This document shows positions 7,669 through 14,949 of a DNA stretch of 17,323 nucleotides, in pieces. The stretch lies in the NCBI GenBank assembly GCA_001515955.1, contig LOES01000107.1, forward strand, positions 1 through 17,323, in the 5' to 3' direction. Made by a program: the position numbers and the translations under genes. How positions within the stretch are numbered: position 1 is the stretch's first letter; each line of letters begins with the position of its first letter. The notes below the pieces were generated by a model that had not been told where the DNA came from, made no database searches, and saw only the letters and a list, made by a program, of their open reading frames with translations. This DNA is from Clostridia bacterium BRH_c25. Its GTDB lineage: Bacteria; Bacillota_A; Clostridia; Lutisporales; Lutisporaceae.

Positions 7669-8634
7669 ATGAAAAAGGTAATTACAGCAATAATTATCTT
7701 GCTATTATTTGGCATGGTGCTGCCGGGATGTGCAGAAGCAGGTGAAAAGTCCTCCGGTGAAAGCAGACAGGTTAATGCGGCTAAGGATAGGCTGAAAATA
7801 TATACCAGCTTCTATCCCATGTATTTTCTTGCAGGCGAAATAGCAGGGGACAAAGCAGAGGTAGTAACCATGGTGCCGGCGGGAGCGGAGCCTCATGACT
7901 GGGAGCCTACTCCTAAAATGGTGGTAGAGCTGAATAAAGCAGATATGTTGATATATAATGGAGCGGGAATGGAAGCATGGATAGAAAACATACTGCCTAT
8001 TATAGACAAAAACAGAATAAAGATAGTTGATACCAGCACAGGTATAAAGCTTCTGAAGTCTGAGAGGCACAGCGAAGAAGAACATGAAGAGGAAGGGCAC
8101 GAGCATGGAATCTACGACCCGCATATATGGGTAAGTCCAATAAGAGCCATGGAGCAAGCACGTAATATTTATGATGCGCTTGTTGAAATTGATTCTGCAA
8201 ATTCCGATTATTATGAGAAAAATATGATAGAACTGAATTTGAAGCTCACCAAGCTGGTTGAAGACATAAGGGATGCTTCAAAGTATTTTAAGAGTAATGT
8301 GATAGTTGTTTCCCATGAGGCTTTCGGATATTTTGCAAATGATTATGGCTTCAAGCAGGTTGCGATCAGAGGGGTCAATCCTCAGGAAGAACCCAGTCCA
8401 TCAAAAATGGCAGAGTTGGTTAGAGAATGCAGGGAAAAGAATGTCAAATACATATTCTTTGAAAAGCTCACAAGTCCAAAGCTTTCTGAAGCTTTGGCAA
8501 GGGAAGTAGGAGCAGAAACTCTGGTGCTTAACGATGTTGCCGGTCTAAGTGAAGAGGACATAAAATCCGGAAGGGATTATATAACGGTAATGTACGAGAA
8601 TCTTGAAAATTTGAAAAAGGCATTGGGGGATTAA
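7669..8634 (+). CDS. znuA: Zinc ABC transporter substrate-binding lipoprotein (ZnuA/AdcA-like)
   Basis: This 321-residue cluster A-I metal-binding lipoprotein captures zinc (possibly manganese) outside the membrane and delivers it to the permease. A lipobox LPGC places the lipid-modified cysteine at residue 21. The metal ligands expected for the family are visible: His76 in EPHDWEP, His152 in DPHIWVSP and His216 in SHEAFGYF, with an acid near residue 289 as a possible fourth. Between the first two lies a His/Glu-rich loop (about 132-147, HSEEEHEEEGHEH), a mark of zinc rather than manganese binding. ATG 7669 is preceded by AAGGGG (7655-7660) at 8 bases; a TTG at 7648 lies inside the operator and is unlikely. 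The ATPase gene starts at the base after its stop. Confidence 0.93.
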   Translation: MKKVITAIIILLLFGMVLPGCAEAGEKSSGESRQVNAAKDRLKIYTSFYPMYFLAGEIAGDKAEVVTMVPAGAEPHDWEPTPKMVVELNKADMLIYNGAGMEAWIENILPIIDKNRIKIVDTSTGIKLLKSERHSEEEHEEEGHEHGIYDPHIWVSPIRAMEQARNIYDALVEIDSANSDYYEKNMIELNLKLTKLVEDIRDASKYFKSNVIVVSHEAFGYFANDYGFKQVAIRGVNPQEEPSPSKMAELVRECREKNVKYIFFEKLTSPKLSEALAREVGAETLVLNDVAGLSEEDIKSGRDYITVMYENLENLKKALGD

Positions 8635-9387
8635 ATGGGAGCAGATATTATAAAAATTGAAGATATAAGCTTCGGGTACGACAGGATCAATGTGCTTGAT
8701 GGAGTCAGTACCACTATATTTGATGGAGATTTCTTGGGTATAGTTGGTCCAAACGGCTCCGGTAAAAGCACACTGCTCAAAATTTTTCTTGGTTTGATAA
8801 AGCCTCAGAAAGGGACTATCAAGGTTTTTGATACTGACATTAATAAATTCAATCAGTGGGGCAAAATAGGCTATATACCGCAAAAGGCAACTTCCTTCAA
8901 CCAGGGCTTTCCGGCAACCGTGGAAGAGGTGGTTTCTGCAAATCTTTATCCCATGCTGGGGCTGGCAGGACGCATAAGCAAAAGCCACAGGGAAAAGGTT
9001 GAGGAAGCGCTTCAGACAGTAAATATGCTGGAATATAAGAAAAGAATTATAGGAAGGCTTTCCGGAGGCCAGCAGCAGAGAGTATTCATCGCCAAGTCCC
9101 TGGTCAGTGCTCCGCGGGTGATATTCATGGACGAGCCTACAGTAGGCATTGATCAGAAATCGGAGGAAAGCTTTTATGAATTGATGGATTCTCTCAATAA
9201 GACCAGAGGTATTACTTTGGTAATTGTTACTCATGATACCGGCGCTATTGACAGGAGAGTCAACAGGATATTGTGCCTGTCCGAGGGAAAGCTGCGTGAG
9301 CATGACTGTACAATAAACCAAGGTGCAGACATATTTAGAGAGGTTTATGAAAAGCATAACAGGTCGTGGATAACACACAGGCATTAG
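8635..9387 (+). CDS. znuC: Zinc ABC transporter ATP-binding protein
   Basis: This 250-residue ATPase powers uptake through the ZnuB-type permease. It shows Walker A GPNGSGKS (38-45), Q-loop Gln83, signature LSGGQ (142-146), Walker B VIFMDEP (Asp166, Glu167) and switch His200. The ATG directly abuts the znuA stop (TAAATG), and its ribosome site GGGGGA lies in the last codons of znuA, so translation is probably coupled. The gap to the permease gene (94 bases) is the only sizeable one in the operon and holds a hairpin. Confidence 0.94.
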   Translation: MGADIIKIEDISFGYDRINVLDGVSTTIFDGDFLGIVGPNGSGKSTLLKIFLGLIKPQKGTIKVFDTDINKFNQWGKIGYIPQKATSFNQGFPATVEEVVSANLYPMLGLAGRISKSHREKVEEALQTVNMLEYKKRIIGRLSGGQQQRVFIAKSLVSAPRVIFMDEPTVGIDQKSEESFYELMDSLNKTRGITLVIVTHDTGAIDRRVNRILCLSEGKLREHDCTINQGADIFREVYEKHNRSWITHRH

Positions 9388-9436
9388 TGCCTTTCAACAC
9401 AACAAATTTATTTTTATTTAAGTGTTGAAAATGCAC
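9387..9436 (+). repeat. Intercistronic hairpin between znuC and znuB
   Basis: GTGC-c-TTTCAACAC (9387-9400) can pair with GTGTTGAAA-at-GCAC (9422-9436), 13 base pairs with a small internal bulge around a 21-base A/T-rich loop. The left arm begins at the last base of the znuC stop. No T-run follows, so termination is unlikely. It could stabilise or process the mRNA and so change the ratio of the two proteins; this is inference. Confidence 0.5.
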
Positions 9437-9481
9437 ATCATTGGCGTTGTGCTCTTACAGGGTACATGGAGGTAGTAACCG

Positions 9482-10291
9482 ATGTTTGAACTGCTTAATT
9501 TTGAATTCATGCAGAGAGCCTTTGCGGCAGGACTTTTAATTGCGGTTATCTGTCCGCTCATAGGAACCTTTGTTGTTATGAGAAGGCTGTCCATGATAGG
9601 GGATACACTTTCCCATGCTTCTCTGGCAGGTATTGCGGCAGGAATGCTGGGAGGAATTTATCCTTTATGGGGAGCACTGGTTTTTTCCCTTGCTGCCGCC
9701 ATCGGTATTGAGAAGCTGAGAAAGCGTTTTTCACAGTATGCCGAGCTGTCGATATCCATAGTGCTTTCGGCAAGCATAGGCCTGGCTGTTGTATTGATCA
9801 GTCTTGCCAAGTCCTTTAATGCGGATCTCATGAGCTATCTATTCGGAAGTATAATAGCTGTCAATATGCTGGATATATATATTATCCTTGGTCTGAGTAT
9901 TATCATAATTATTTCTGTATGGCTTCTTTACAAGGAGTACTTCTATATGGCATTTGATGAGGAGGGGGCAGAGCTGGCCGGAATACCTGTAGCTGCCCTC
10001 AACACGTATTTTACAGTCCTGACAGCTATGACTATAGTGGTTTCCATGAGAGTTGTTGGCATGCTGCTGGTATCTTCTCTTATGGTAGTCCCTGTAGCCT
10101 CCAGCTTGCTGATATCAAGGAGCTTTAAGAATACGATTTTTTTATCGGTAATTTTTGCACTAATAGCTGTAATAATAGGCCTCTTTACATCCTACTACTT
10201 TGATCTTGCACCGGGAGGCTCCATAGTATTGACCTCAGTATTTATGCTTCTTGCTGTTTTAACCATAAAGAAAATATTCAAAATGCAGTGA
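9482..10291 (+). CDS. znuB: Zinc ABC transporter permease (ABC-3 family)
   Basis: This 269-residue membrane protein forms the channel for the metal. It has about eight hydrophobic helices and the ABC-3 family signature MIGDTLSHASLAGIAAG near residues 38-54. A further conserved segment, MRVVGMLLVSSLMVVPVA, follows in the C-terminal half. GGAGGT (9468-9473) lies eight bases before the ATG. Its TGA overlaps an in-frame GTG of the next ORF, but the better start of that gene is 29 bases further on. With the lipoprotein and the ATPase it completes the transporter. Confidence 0.93.
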   Translation: MFELLNFEFMQRAFAAGLLIAVICPLIGTFVVMRRLSMIGDTLSHASLAGIAAGMLGGIYPLWGALVFSLAAAIGIEKLRKRFSQYAELSISIVLSASIGLAVVLISLAKSFNADLMSYLFGSIIAVNMLDIYIILGLSIIIIISVWLLYKEYFYMAFDEEGAELAGIPVAALNTYFTVLTAMTIVVSMRVVGMLLVSSLMVVPVASSLLISRSFKNTIFLSVIFALIAVIIGLFTSYYFDLAPGGSIVLTSVFMLLAVLTIKKIFKMQ

Positions 10292-10320
10292 TCCTGCGGA
10301 GAAGACAAGGAAGTGTGGAA

Positions 10321-10752
10321 ATGAAGGATTTGGGAAAGCTTGAAGCGGTGCTGAAGGATAAGGGTTATAAGCTTACCGGACAGAGACGGCTTATTATTGA
10401 GGTTTTTAATGAAAGCCACGGTCATTATACAGCCCAGGAAGTTTTTGACCTGGTAAGAGAAAAATCCAAGAGTATTAATTTTTCCACCATTTACAGGAAC
10501 CTTGAGCTATTAAGTGATCTGGAGATAATAGACAAGCTGCAGCTGGAAAGCGGCATCAGCCATTATGAGCTTTGCGGCCTGGAGCACCATCATCATGTAA
10601 TATGCAAGAAATGCGGGGATATGCAGGAGATTGATGTGTGCCCCTTTGCAGGCCTGGAGGAGGAGCAGCTGAAGGCCATCGGCTTCAAGGCTACCGGTCA
10701 TAAATTTGAGATCTACGGATATTGCAGTAAATGCAGCCTTTCAAAGGAGTAA
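10321..10752 (+). CDS. Fur-family metal-responsive repressor, probably Zur
   Basis: This 143-residue protein has the normal Fur-family length and layout. An N-terminal winged helix (about 15-75) carries the recognition helix INFSTIYRNLELL. A C-terminal dimer domain carries a structural zinc site with CKKC (C95, C98) and CSKC (C135, C138), plus regulatory histidines (H81, H89-H92, H127). Fur, PerR and Zur share these features, so the metal cannot be read from the sequence. Its place as last gene of a zinc-transport operon with a 7-1-7 palindrome at the promoter argues for Zur. I chose ATG 10321 for the AGGAAG (10308-10313) seven bases upstream; the GTG at 10288 overlaps the znuB stop and has no visible site. 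Negative autoregulation is inferred. Confidence 0.88.
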   Translation: MKDLGKLEAVLKDKGYKLTGQRRLIIEVFNESHGHYTAQEVFDLVREKSKSINFSTIYRNLELLSDLEIIDKLQLESGISHYELCGLEHHHHVICKKCGDMQEIDVCPFAGLEEEQLKAIGFKATGHKFEIYGYCSKCSLSKE

Positions 10753-10819
10753 GTATAAATTGAAGTTTAGGATAATATATAAAAGGTGATAGTAATATAA
10801 TATTTATGAGGTGAAATTG

Positions 10820-12022
10820 ATGATAAGTAAAAGAGCAGCACTCTTCTGGGCATTGATATTAGTAATTGTAACAGCTTTCGGTACTTTTGTAGCTGCGAAT
10901 ACAGTTGCAATCAGTTTAGGAAACAAGGTAGTAATAGCAAAGGATGATTTTGAAACGGTAAAAAGTCTGGAGAAGTTATTGAGCCTTAAGGAATATATTA
11001 AGGGTTACTATGTGGAAGGTGCAGAGGACAATAAGCTGATAGAGGGCGCAATCAAGGGAATGTTTGAATCTTTGGGGGATCCGTATTCAGTATATATGAC
11101 AAAGGATGAATTCAAGAATTTCAATGAATCGACCAAAGGCTCCTATGGCGGTATCGGAGTTATAGTCACCAGAAGTGAAGACGGTTATGTAACAGTTGTG
11201 GCTCCGATAGAGGATACGCCGGGAGAAAAGGCGGGACTAAAAACCAATGATAGAATCATTAAGGTTGATGACAAGGATATAATAGGTATTGATCTGGAAG
11301 CTGCGGTTACTCTGATGAAGGGCAAGAAAGGCACCCAGGTCGTATTGACGGTAATGAGGGAGGATGTCAGAGAGCCTCAGGAGTTTAAAATAACAAGAGA
11401 AGAGATTATCTTGAAGACTGTGAAAAGCAATATGATGGAGAATGATATAGGTTATATAAGAATCAGCATGTTTGATGAGGATACCGGAAGTGAGTTCAAG
11501 AAAGCTTTAAATGCTCTTACCGCACAGAATATGAAAGGTCTTGTAATAGATTTGAGGCAAAACCCGGGAGGCTTCATAGACCAATGCGTCGCGGTAGCTG
11601 ACGAGCTGCTGGATGAGGGCCTTGTGGTTTATACGGAAGACAAGGCAAAGAAAAGAGATGACTACAAATCAAAAAAAGGTAAGACTGATGTACCCTTTGT
11701 GGTATTAATAGATGAGGGAAGTGCCAGTGCCTCTGAAATAGTATCCGGTGCAGTCAAGGACAGAAAAGCAGGACTTCTAATAGGTACTAAGAGCTTTGGA
11801 AAGGGCTTGGTTCAATCCATTGAACAGCTCAAGGACGGCTCCGGAATGAAGCTTACTACACAGAAGTATTATACTCCCAATGGCATTAGTATCAATAAGG
11901 TAGGAATACAGCCGGATATTGAAGTCAAGCCCATGGAACCAAGAGGGGACGAGAAGCCTGAGGATGTAAAGGATGTACAGTTGGAGAGAGCTATTGAGGA
12001 ACTGATGAACCAAATGAAGTAA
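10820..12022 (+). CDS. S41 family C-terminal processing protease (CtpA/CtpB-like)
   Basis: This 400-residue protein has an N-terminal membrane anchor (about 8-27), a helical region, a PDZ domain (about 107-180, including YGGIGVIV and GEKAGLKTNDRIIKV) and an S41 protease domain (about 205-375). The Ser/Lys dyad motifs are present: the nucleophile lies in GSASASE (300-306) and the base is Lys328 in SFGKGLVQS. LVIDLRQNPGG is also typical. Such enzymes cut other membrane or secreted proteins from the C-terminus; B. subtilis CtpB cleaves SpoIVFA in sporulation, and others degrade wall hydrolases or their regulators. ATG 10820 has GAGGTGA (10808-10814) before it; GTG 10811 lies inside that site. 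A PDZ membrane protein follows after 13 bases, as in the Bacillus ctpB-minJ region. Confidence 0.94.
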   Translation: MISKRAALFWALILVIVTAFGTFVAANTVAISLGNKVVIAKDDFETVKSLEKLLSLKEYIKGYYVEGAEDNKLIEGAIKGMFESLGDPYSVYMTKDEFKNFNESTKGSYGGIGVIVTRSEDGYVTVVAPIEDTPGEKAGLKTNDRIIKVDDKDIIGIDLEAAVTLMKGKKGTQVVLTVMREDVREPQEFKITREEIILKTVKSNMMENDIGYIRISMFDEDTGSEFKKALNALTAQNMKGLVIDLRQNPGGFIDQCVAVADELLDEGLVVYTEDKAKKRDDYKSKKGKTDVPFVVLIDEGSASASEIVSGAVKDRKAGLLIGTKSFGKGLVQSIEQLKDGSGMKLTTQKYYTPNGISINKVGIQPDIEVKPMEPRGDEKPEDVKDVQLERAIEELMNQMK

Positions 12023-12035
12023 TTCGAGGTGCTTT

Positions 12036-13307
12036 ATGGTTACTTTACTTAAGATTGCAGGACTTATATTCGAGCAATTCGGAAGCCTCTTGTCAGACGA
12101 GTTTTTCTGGATAATAGTATTTATACTTATTATGATATACAGAAAGAATTCGGGGATGGAGGAAAGAATGTTGGGCAGCAGCTATCCCTTGATTTACAAG
12201 GTGTCAAGCTCTGTGCTGTTCGGTTTGGCCGGAGGCTTGGCAGGAAGCCTGCTTGTAATTCTTGTGGGTATAAGTATTGAGGATTATACAAGAGTAGGAG
12301 GAGGCTCACTGATAGAGGCAATCACGTATATTTGGGTAATTGCTGTTCTACTGGCAATGATTAACCCAAGATACCTATGCTTTTCTTATGCCGGAGGCCT
12401 TATAGCCCTAATGAATCTTACTTTCGGGTTCCCTTCGGTAAATGTTCCAGGACTGATGGCGCTAATAGGAATACTTCATCTTATAGAAAGCTTTCTTATT
12501 TGGATTGACGGATATACCTTTTCGGTACCCTTGTTCTTAAAGCGTAAGGATGGAAAAACTGTCGGAGGCTATGCCATGAATAAAATGTGGCCTATTCCTT
12601 TGGTGGTGTTTGCTGTAATGTTTGGCAGTGAAGGGGGAGGAGCAAGCCTTGCAGGAATAATCAACATGCCGGACTGGTGGCCTTTCCTGAGGCATTCGGC
12701 AGCAGGGGGCAATATGGGTTTGGTGTACATACCCCTTATGGTACCTGTAGTGTTGGGCTATGGAGATATGGCAATAACCAAAGCTCCTGCAGAAAGGTGC
12801 AGAAGCTCTGCGATAAGGCTGGGAGGTTACAGCCTGGTGCTTATTATACTTTCTGTAATTGCTTCAAAGCTGAGATTTTTTGCTTATCTGGCTGCCGCTT
12901 TTGCTCCTATTGCTCATGAAATACTTATTCTATATGGAGCTAAGGAGGAAGAAGAGGGTAAGCCTTACTTTGAAAGCAATGAGACCGGCTTAAAGGTGCT
13001 TTACGCGCAGAAGGGCACCCCGGCGGGCAGTATGCATTTGGAACCTGGTGATACGATACTGAAAATCAACGGTATGGCTATAAGCAATGAAAAGCAGCTG
13101 GCAGAATTCCTGAGCAGCTATCCTACCTTTGTATGGCTGGATATGATGAAGAAATCGGGTAATCCGGCTACAGTCGAGTATTCGGATTACAGGAACGGAA
13201 TCGGCAGCCTGGGGGCAATGATAGTTCCGCATAATCCCGAATTCTATTATGAGGTAGGCAGAAGCAGCTCGATTGCAAAAAGACTGATGGACAGACTGAA
13301 TATGTAA
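12036..13307 (+). CDS. Polytopic membrane protein with C-terminal PDZ domain, MinJ-like
   Basis: This 423-residue protein has eight or nine predicted membrane helices (within about 23-300), an acidic linker (KEEEE, 303-307) and a PDZ domain (about 310-375: GLKVLYAQKGTPAGSMHLEPGDTILKING, split here by eye) facing the cytoplasm if the number of helices is even. This architecture, and its place next to an S41 protease and ftsEX and upstream of uvrB, match B. subtilis MinJ, which links DivIVA to MinD during division-site selection. Sequence similarity to MinJ could not be tested. GAGGTG lies five to ten bases before ATG 12036. The TAA stop forms the first three bases of a perfect palindrome that acts as terminator. 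Confidence 0.7.
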   Translation: MVTLLKIAGLIFEQFGSLLSDEFFWIIVFILIMIYRKNSGMEERMLGSSYPLIYKVSSSVLFGLAGGLAGSLLVILVGISIEDYTRVGGGSLIEAITYIWVIAVLLAMINPRYLCFSYAGGLIALMNLTFGFPSVNVPGLMALIGILHLIESFLIWIDGYTFSVPLFLKRKDGKTVGGYAMNKMWPIPLVVFAVMFGSEGGGASLAGIINMPDWWPFLRHSAAGGNMGLVYIPLMVPVVLGYGDMAITKAPAERCRSSAIRLGGYSLVLIILSVIASKLRFFAYLAAAFAPIAHEILILYGAKEEEEGKPYFESNETGLKVLYAQKGTPAGSMHLEPGDTILKINGMAISNEKQLAEFLSSYPTFVWLDMMKKSGNPATVEYSDYRNGIGSLGAMIVPHNPEFYYEVGRSSSIAKRLMDRLNM

Positions 13308-13379
13308 GTGCCAGGCACCGAAGTTACGCAGTTATTTGAAAAATAACTGCGTAACTTCGGTGCCTGGCACTTATTTTTT
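13305..13379 (+). terminator. Perfect 33-bp-arm palindrome acting as terminator
   Basis: The left arm (13305-13337) is an exact reverse complement of the right arm (13341-13373), with GAA as loop. TTTTTT follows at 13374-13379 on the + strand, so it should end transcription of the PDZ gene. Its outermost TAA on each strand is a stop codon: of the PDZ gene on + and of the 54-codon ORF on -. On the - strand the sequence after the hairpin has no T-run. The perfect 69-base symmetry exceeds what termination needs, and GTGCCAGGCACC at its ends is itself a palindrome, so it may be a mobile palindromic repeat. Confidence 0.85.
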
Positions 13380-13535
13380 GTTTTCAATTGTATATTCCAG
13401 GAGTTCACAGAAAGCATCACGATTGCGTATATTCGCGTTCTCAAAGTATTTGAAGACATCAATGAATTCCTCTTTTTTTTCCTCACTGCTTTTATCAGAA
13501 GGGCTGCTGCCGTTGACCGGAGTTTTGCCATCCAT
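13371..13535 (-). CDS. Small acidic protein of unknown function (54 residues)
   Basis: The - strand ORF begins ATG at 13535 with GAGGT seven bases upstream and ends with TAA at 13373-13371. The product starts MDGKTPVNGSSPSDKSSEEKK and ends in an amphipathic stretch with the pattern EEFIDVFKYFENANIRNRD and a single Cys. It has no signal peptide or membrane helix. Support for reality: a good ribosome site, a polar then helical composition, a stop coinciding with the edge of the palindrome, and no overlap with another gene. It converges with the PDZ gene and diverges from the sugar ATPase gene. I do not recognise the family; a convincing promoter was not found. Confidence 0.55.
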   Translation of the reverse strand: MDGKTPVNGSSPSDKSSEEKKEEFIDVFKYFENANIRNRDAFCELLEYTIENKK

Positions 13536-13681
13536 AATTATACCTCATTTCTATTTTCAGCATTTGTGTAGCACATTTCTTTATTAATGTACATTTATAT
13601 TATGAATTGCTACAAAAATATAAATATACATTCATTATTTCTCCTAATAGAATTATTATTCCCGATAAATTATACTTTAAC

Positions 13682-13712
13682 TTGTAGGGAACGATGCCAT
13701 CGCCGTTCTGCG
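13682..13712. repeat. TTGTAGGGAACG hairpin repeat, copy 2 (diverged)
   Basis: TTGTAGGGAACG (13682-13693) is identical to 7451-7462. After it comes CGATG-C-CATCG with CCGTTC, so the copy keeps a self-complementary form (GAACG with CGTTC) but with different stem bases. It lies between the - strand small gene and the sugar ATPase gene, just upstream of a TATAAT at 13721-13726 that lacks a recognisable -35. Confidence 0.5.
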
Positions 13713-13766
13713 TTCAGTATTATAATTTTTAATATTTAAATAAAATAAAAAGGGAGAGGAATAATA

Positions 13767-14876
13767 ATGGCAAATCTATCCTTAAGGCATGTAAAGAAGG
13801 TTTATCCGGGGAATGTAACAGCAGTTAAGGATTTCTGCATGGAAATCGAGCATAAGGAATTTATTGTTCTGGTTGGGCCGTCAGGCTGTGGAAAGACAAC
13901 AACTCTTAGAATGATAGCAGGACTTGAGGAAATTACCGAAGGGGAGCTGTATATAGGCGATAAGCTTGTCAATGATGTAGCACCCAAGGACAGAGATATA
14001 GCCATGGTTTTCCAGAATTATGCCTTATATCCGCATATGACTGTTTATGAAAACATGGCATTTGGTTTGAAGCTTAAGAAGGTTCCAAAGGCTGAGATTG
14101 ATGAGCGGGTTAAAAAGGCTGCCAAAATTCTTGAGATAGAGACTCTGCTTGACAGAAGGCCTAAGGCATTGTCAGGGGGGCAAAGGCAGAGGGTTGCTCT
14201 GGGAAGGGCAATGGTTAGAGAGCCTAAGGTTTTCCTCATGGATGAACCACTCTCAAATCTTGATGCAAAGCTGAGAGTTCAAATGAGAACAGAGATTGCA
14301 AAGCTGCATAAGAGTCTTAACACCACCTTCATATATGTAACTCATGACCAGACGGAAGCTATGACAATGGGAAGCAGAATTGTAATAATGAAGGATGGTG
14401 ACATCCAGCAGATAGACAGTCCCCAGAATGCATATGACAAGCCGGCTAATCTCTTTGTTGCAGGTTTCATAGGCAGCCCGCAAATGAATATTTTCAAGGG
14501 CACTGTTGTTGAAGAAACCGGCAAGGTGGCTTTGAAGCTCACTGATGGTACTGTATTGGGCTTGACCGACGAAGTGGCAAGGAAGCTTAAGGACAACGGT
14601 TATATAAACAAGGAGGTACATATTGGTATAAGACCGGAACACCTCCATGAAGCAGAGATAGATCCGCTTAAAAGCAATTATTCCACTATGACCGGAACAG
14701 TCGAAGTTTCAGAGCTCATGGGTTCCGAAACCAATCTGCACTTTACAAAGTGCGGCAGGCACGTAATTGCCAGAGTTGATGCAAAAACAAGCAAAAGAGC
14801 CGGGGATGATGTCGAACTGCATCTGCACTGGGATAAAATACACTTGTTTGATGGGGAAACTGAAAAGGCGATATAA
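13767..14876 (+). CDS. Carbohydrate ABC transporter ATP-binding protein (MsmK/UgpC/MalK type)
   Basis: This 369-residue ATPase of the CUT1 sugar-importer class energises uptake of oligosaccharides or glycerol-3-phosphate. It has Walker A GPSGCGKT (37-44), Q-loop Gln83 in [13 protein letters not shown], signature LSGGQ (135-139), Walker B VFLMDEP (Asp159, Glu160) and switch His193. A C-terminal OB-fold/TOBE regulatory domain (about 235-365) includes [19 protein letters not shown] (13752-13760) precedes the ATG. No permease or binding-protein gene is nearby, which suggests a shared ATPase serving several transporters elsewhere, as known for MsmK in some Gram-positives. The substrate cannot be read from the sequence. 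Confidence 0.92.
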   Translation: MANLSLRHVKKVYPGNVTAVKDFCMEIEHKEFIVLVGPSGCGKTTTLRMIAGLEEITEGELYIGDKLVNDVAPKDRDIAMVFQNYALYPHMTVYENMAFGLKLKKVPKAEIDERVKKAAKILEIETLLDRRPKALSGGQRQRVALGRAMVREPKVFLMDEPLSNLDAKLRVQMRTEIAKLHKSLNTTFIYVTHDQTEAMTMGSRIVIMKDGDIQQIDSPQNAYDKPANLFVAGFIGSPQMNIFKGTVVEETGKVALKLTDGTVLGLTDEVARKLKDNGYINKEVHIGIRPEHLHEAEIDPLKSNYSTMTGTVEVSELMGSETNLHFTKCGRHVIARVDAKTSKRAGDDVELHLHWDKIHLFDGETEKAI

Positions 14877-14898
14877 AATAACAGGTAAATATGATAAA

Positions 14899-14934
14899 AT
14901 ATTAGCGGATGGGGAAACCATTCGCTTATATTTT
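14899..14934 (+). terminator. Hairpin with short T-run between the sugar ATPase and the CdaR-like gene
   Basis: ATATTAGCGGATGG (14899-14912) pairs with CCATTCGCTTATAT (14918-14931), 14 positions with one mismatch and one G-T pair, loop GGAAA, ending in TTTT. It stands five bases before the ribosome site of the next gene. It may be a leaky terminator that lowers expression of the regulator relative to the ATPase. Confidence 0.5.
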
Positions 14935-14949
14935 AATCGAGGTAAAAAT

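Noticed and set aside
8545..9384. Long - strand ORF (279 codons) opposite znuC
   Set aside because: It is a mirror of the clear ABC ATPase gene, has no domain-like composition and no ribosome site; the + strand has all ATPase motifs.
10753..10819. TATAAT at 10796-10801 as a promoter of the S41 protease gene
   Set aside because: It would start transcription at the ribosome site and has no -35.
13247..13531. ORF of 94 codons on the - strand across the palindrome
   Set aside because: Same peptide fragment appears from both strands because the palindrome is symmetrical; the frame overlaps the PDZ gene and has no good start.
13336..13587. ORF reading on the + strand through the right arm of the 69-base palindrome
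   Set aside because: It starts in the palindrome and runs opposite the better supported 54-codon ORF; no ribosome site was seen.
14767..14949. Upstream extension of the CdaR-like frame
   Set aside because: It lies inside the ATPase gene in another frame, is Cys/Lys-rich and unlike the family; ATG 14950 has a ribosome site.
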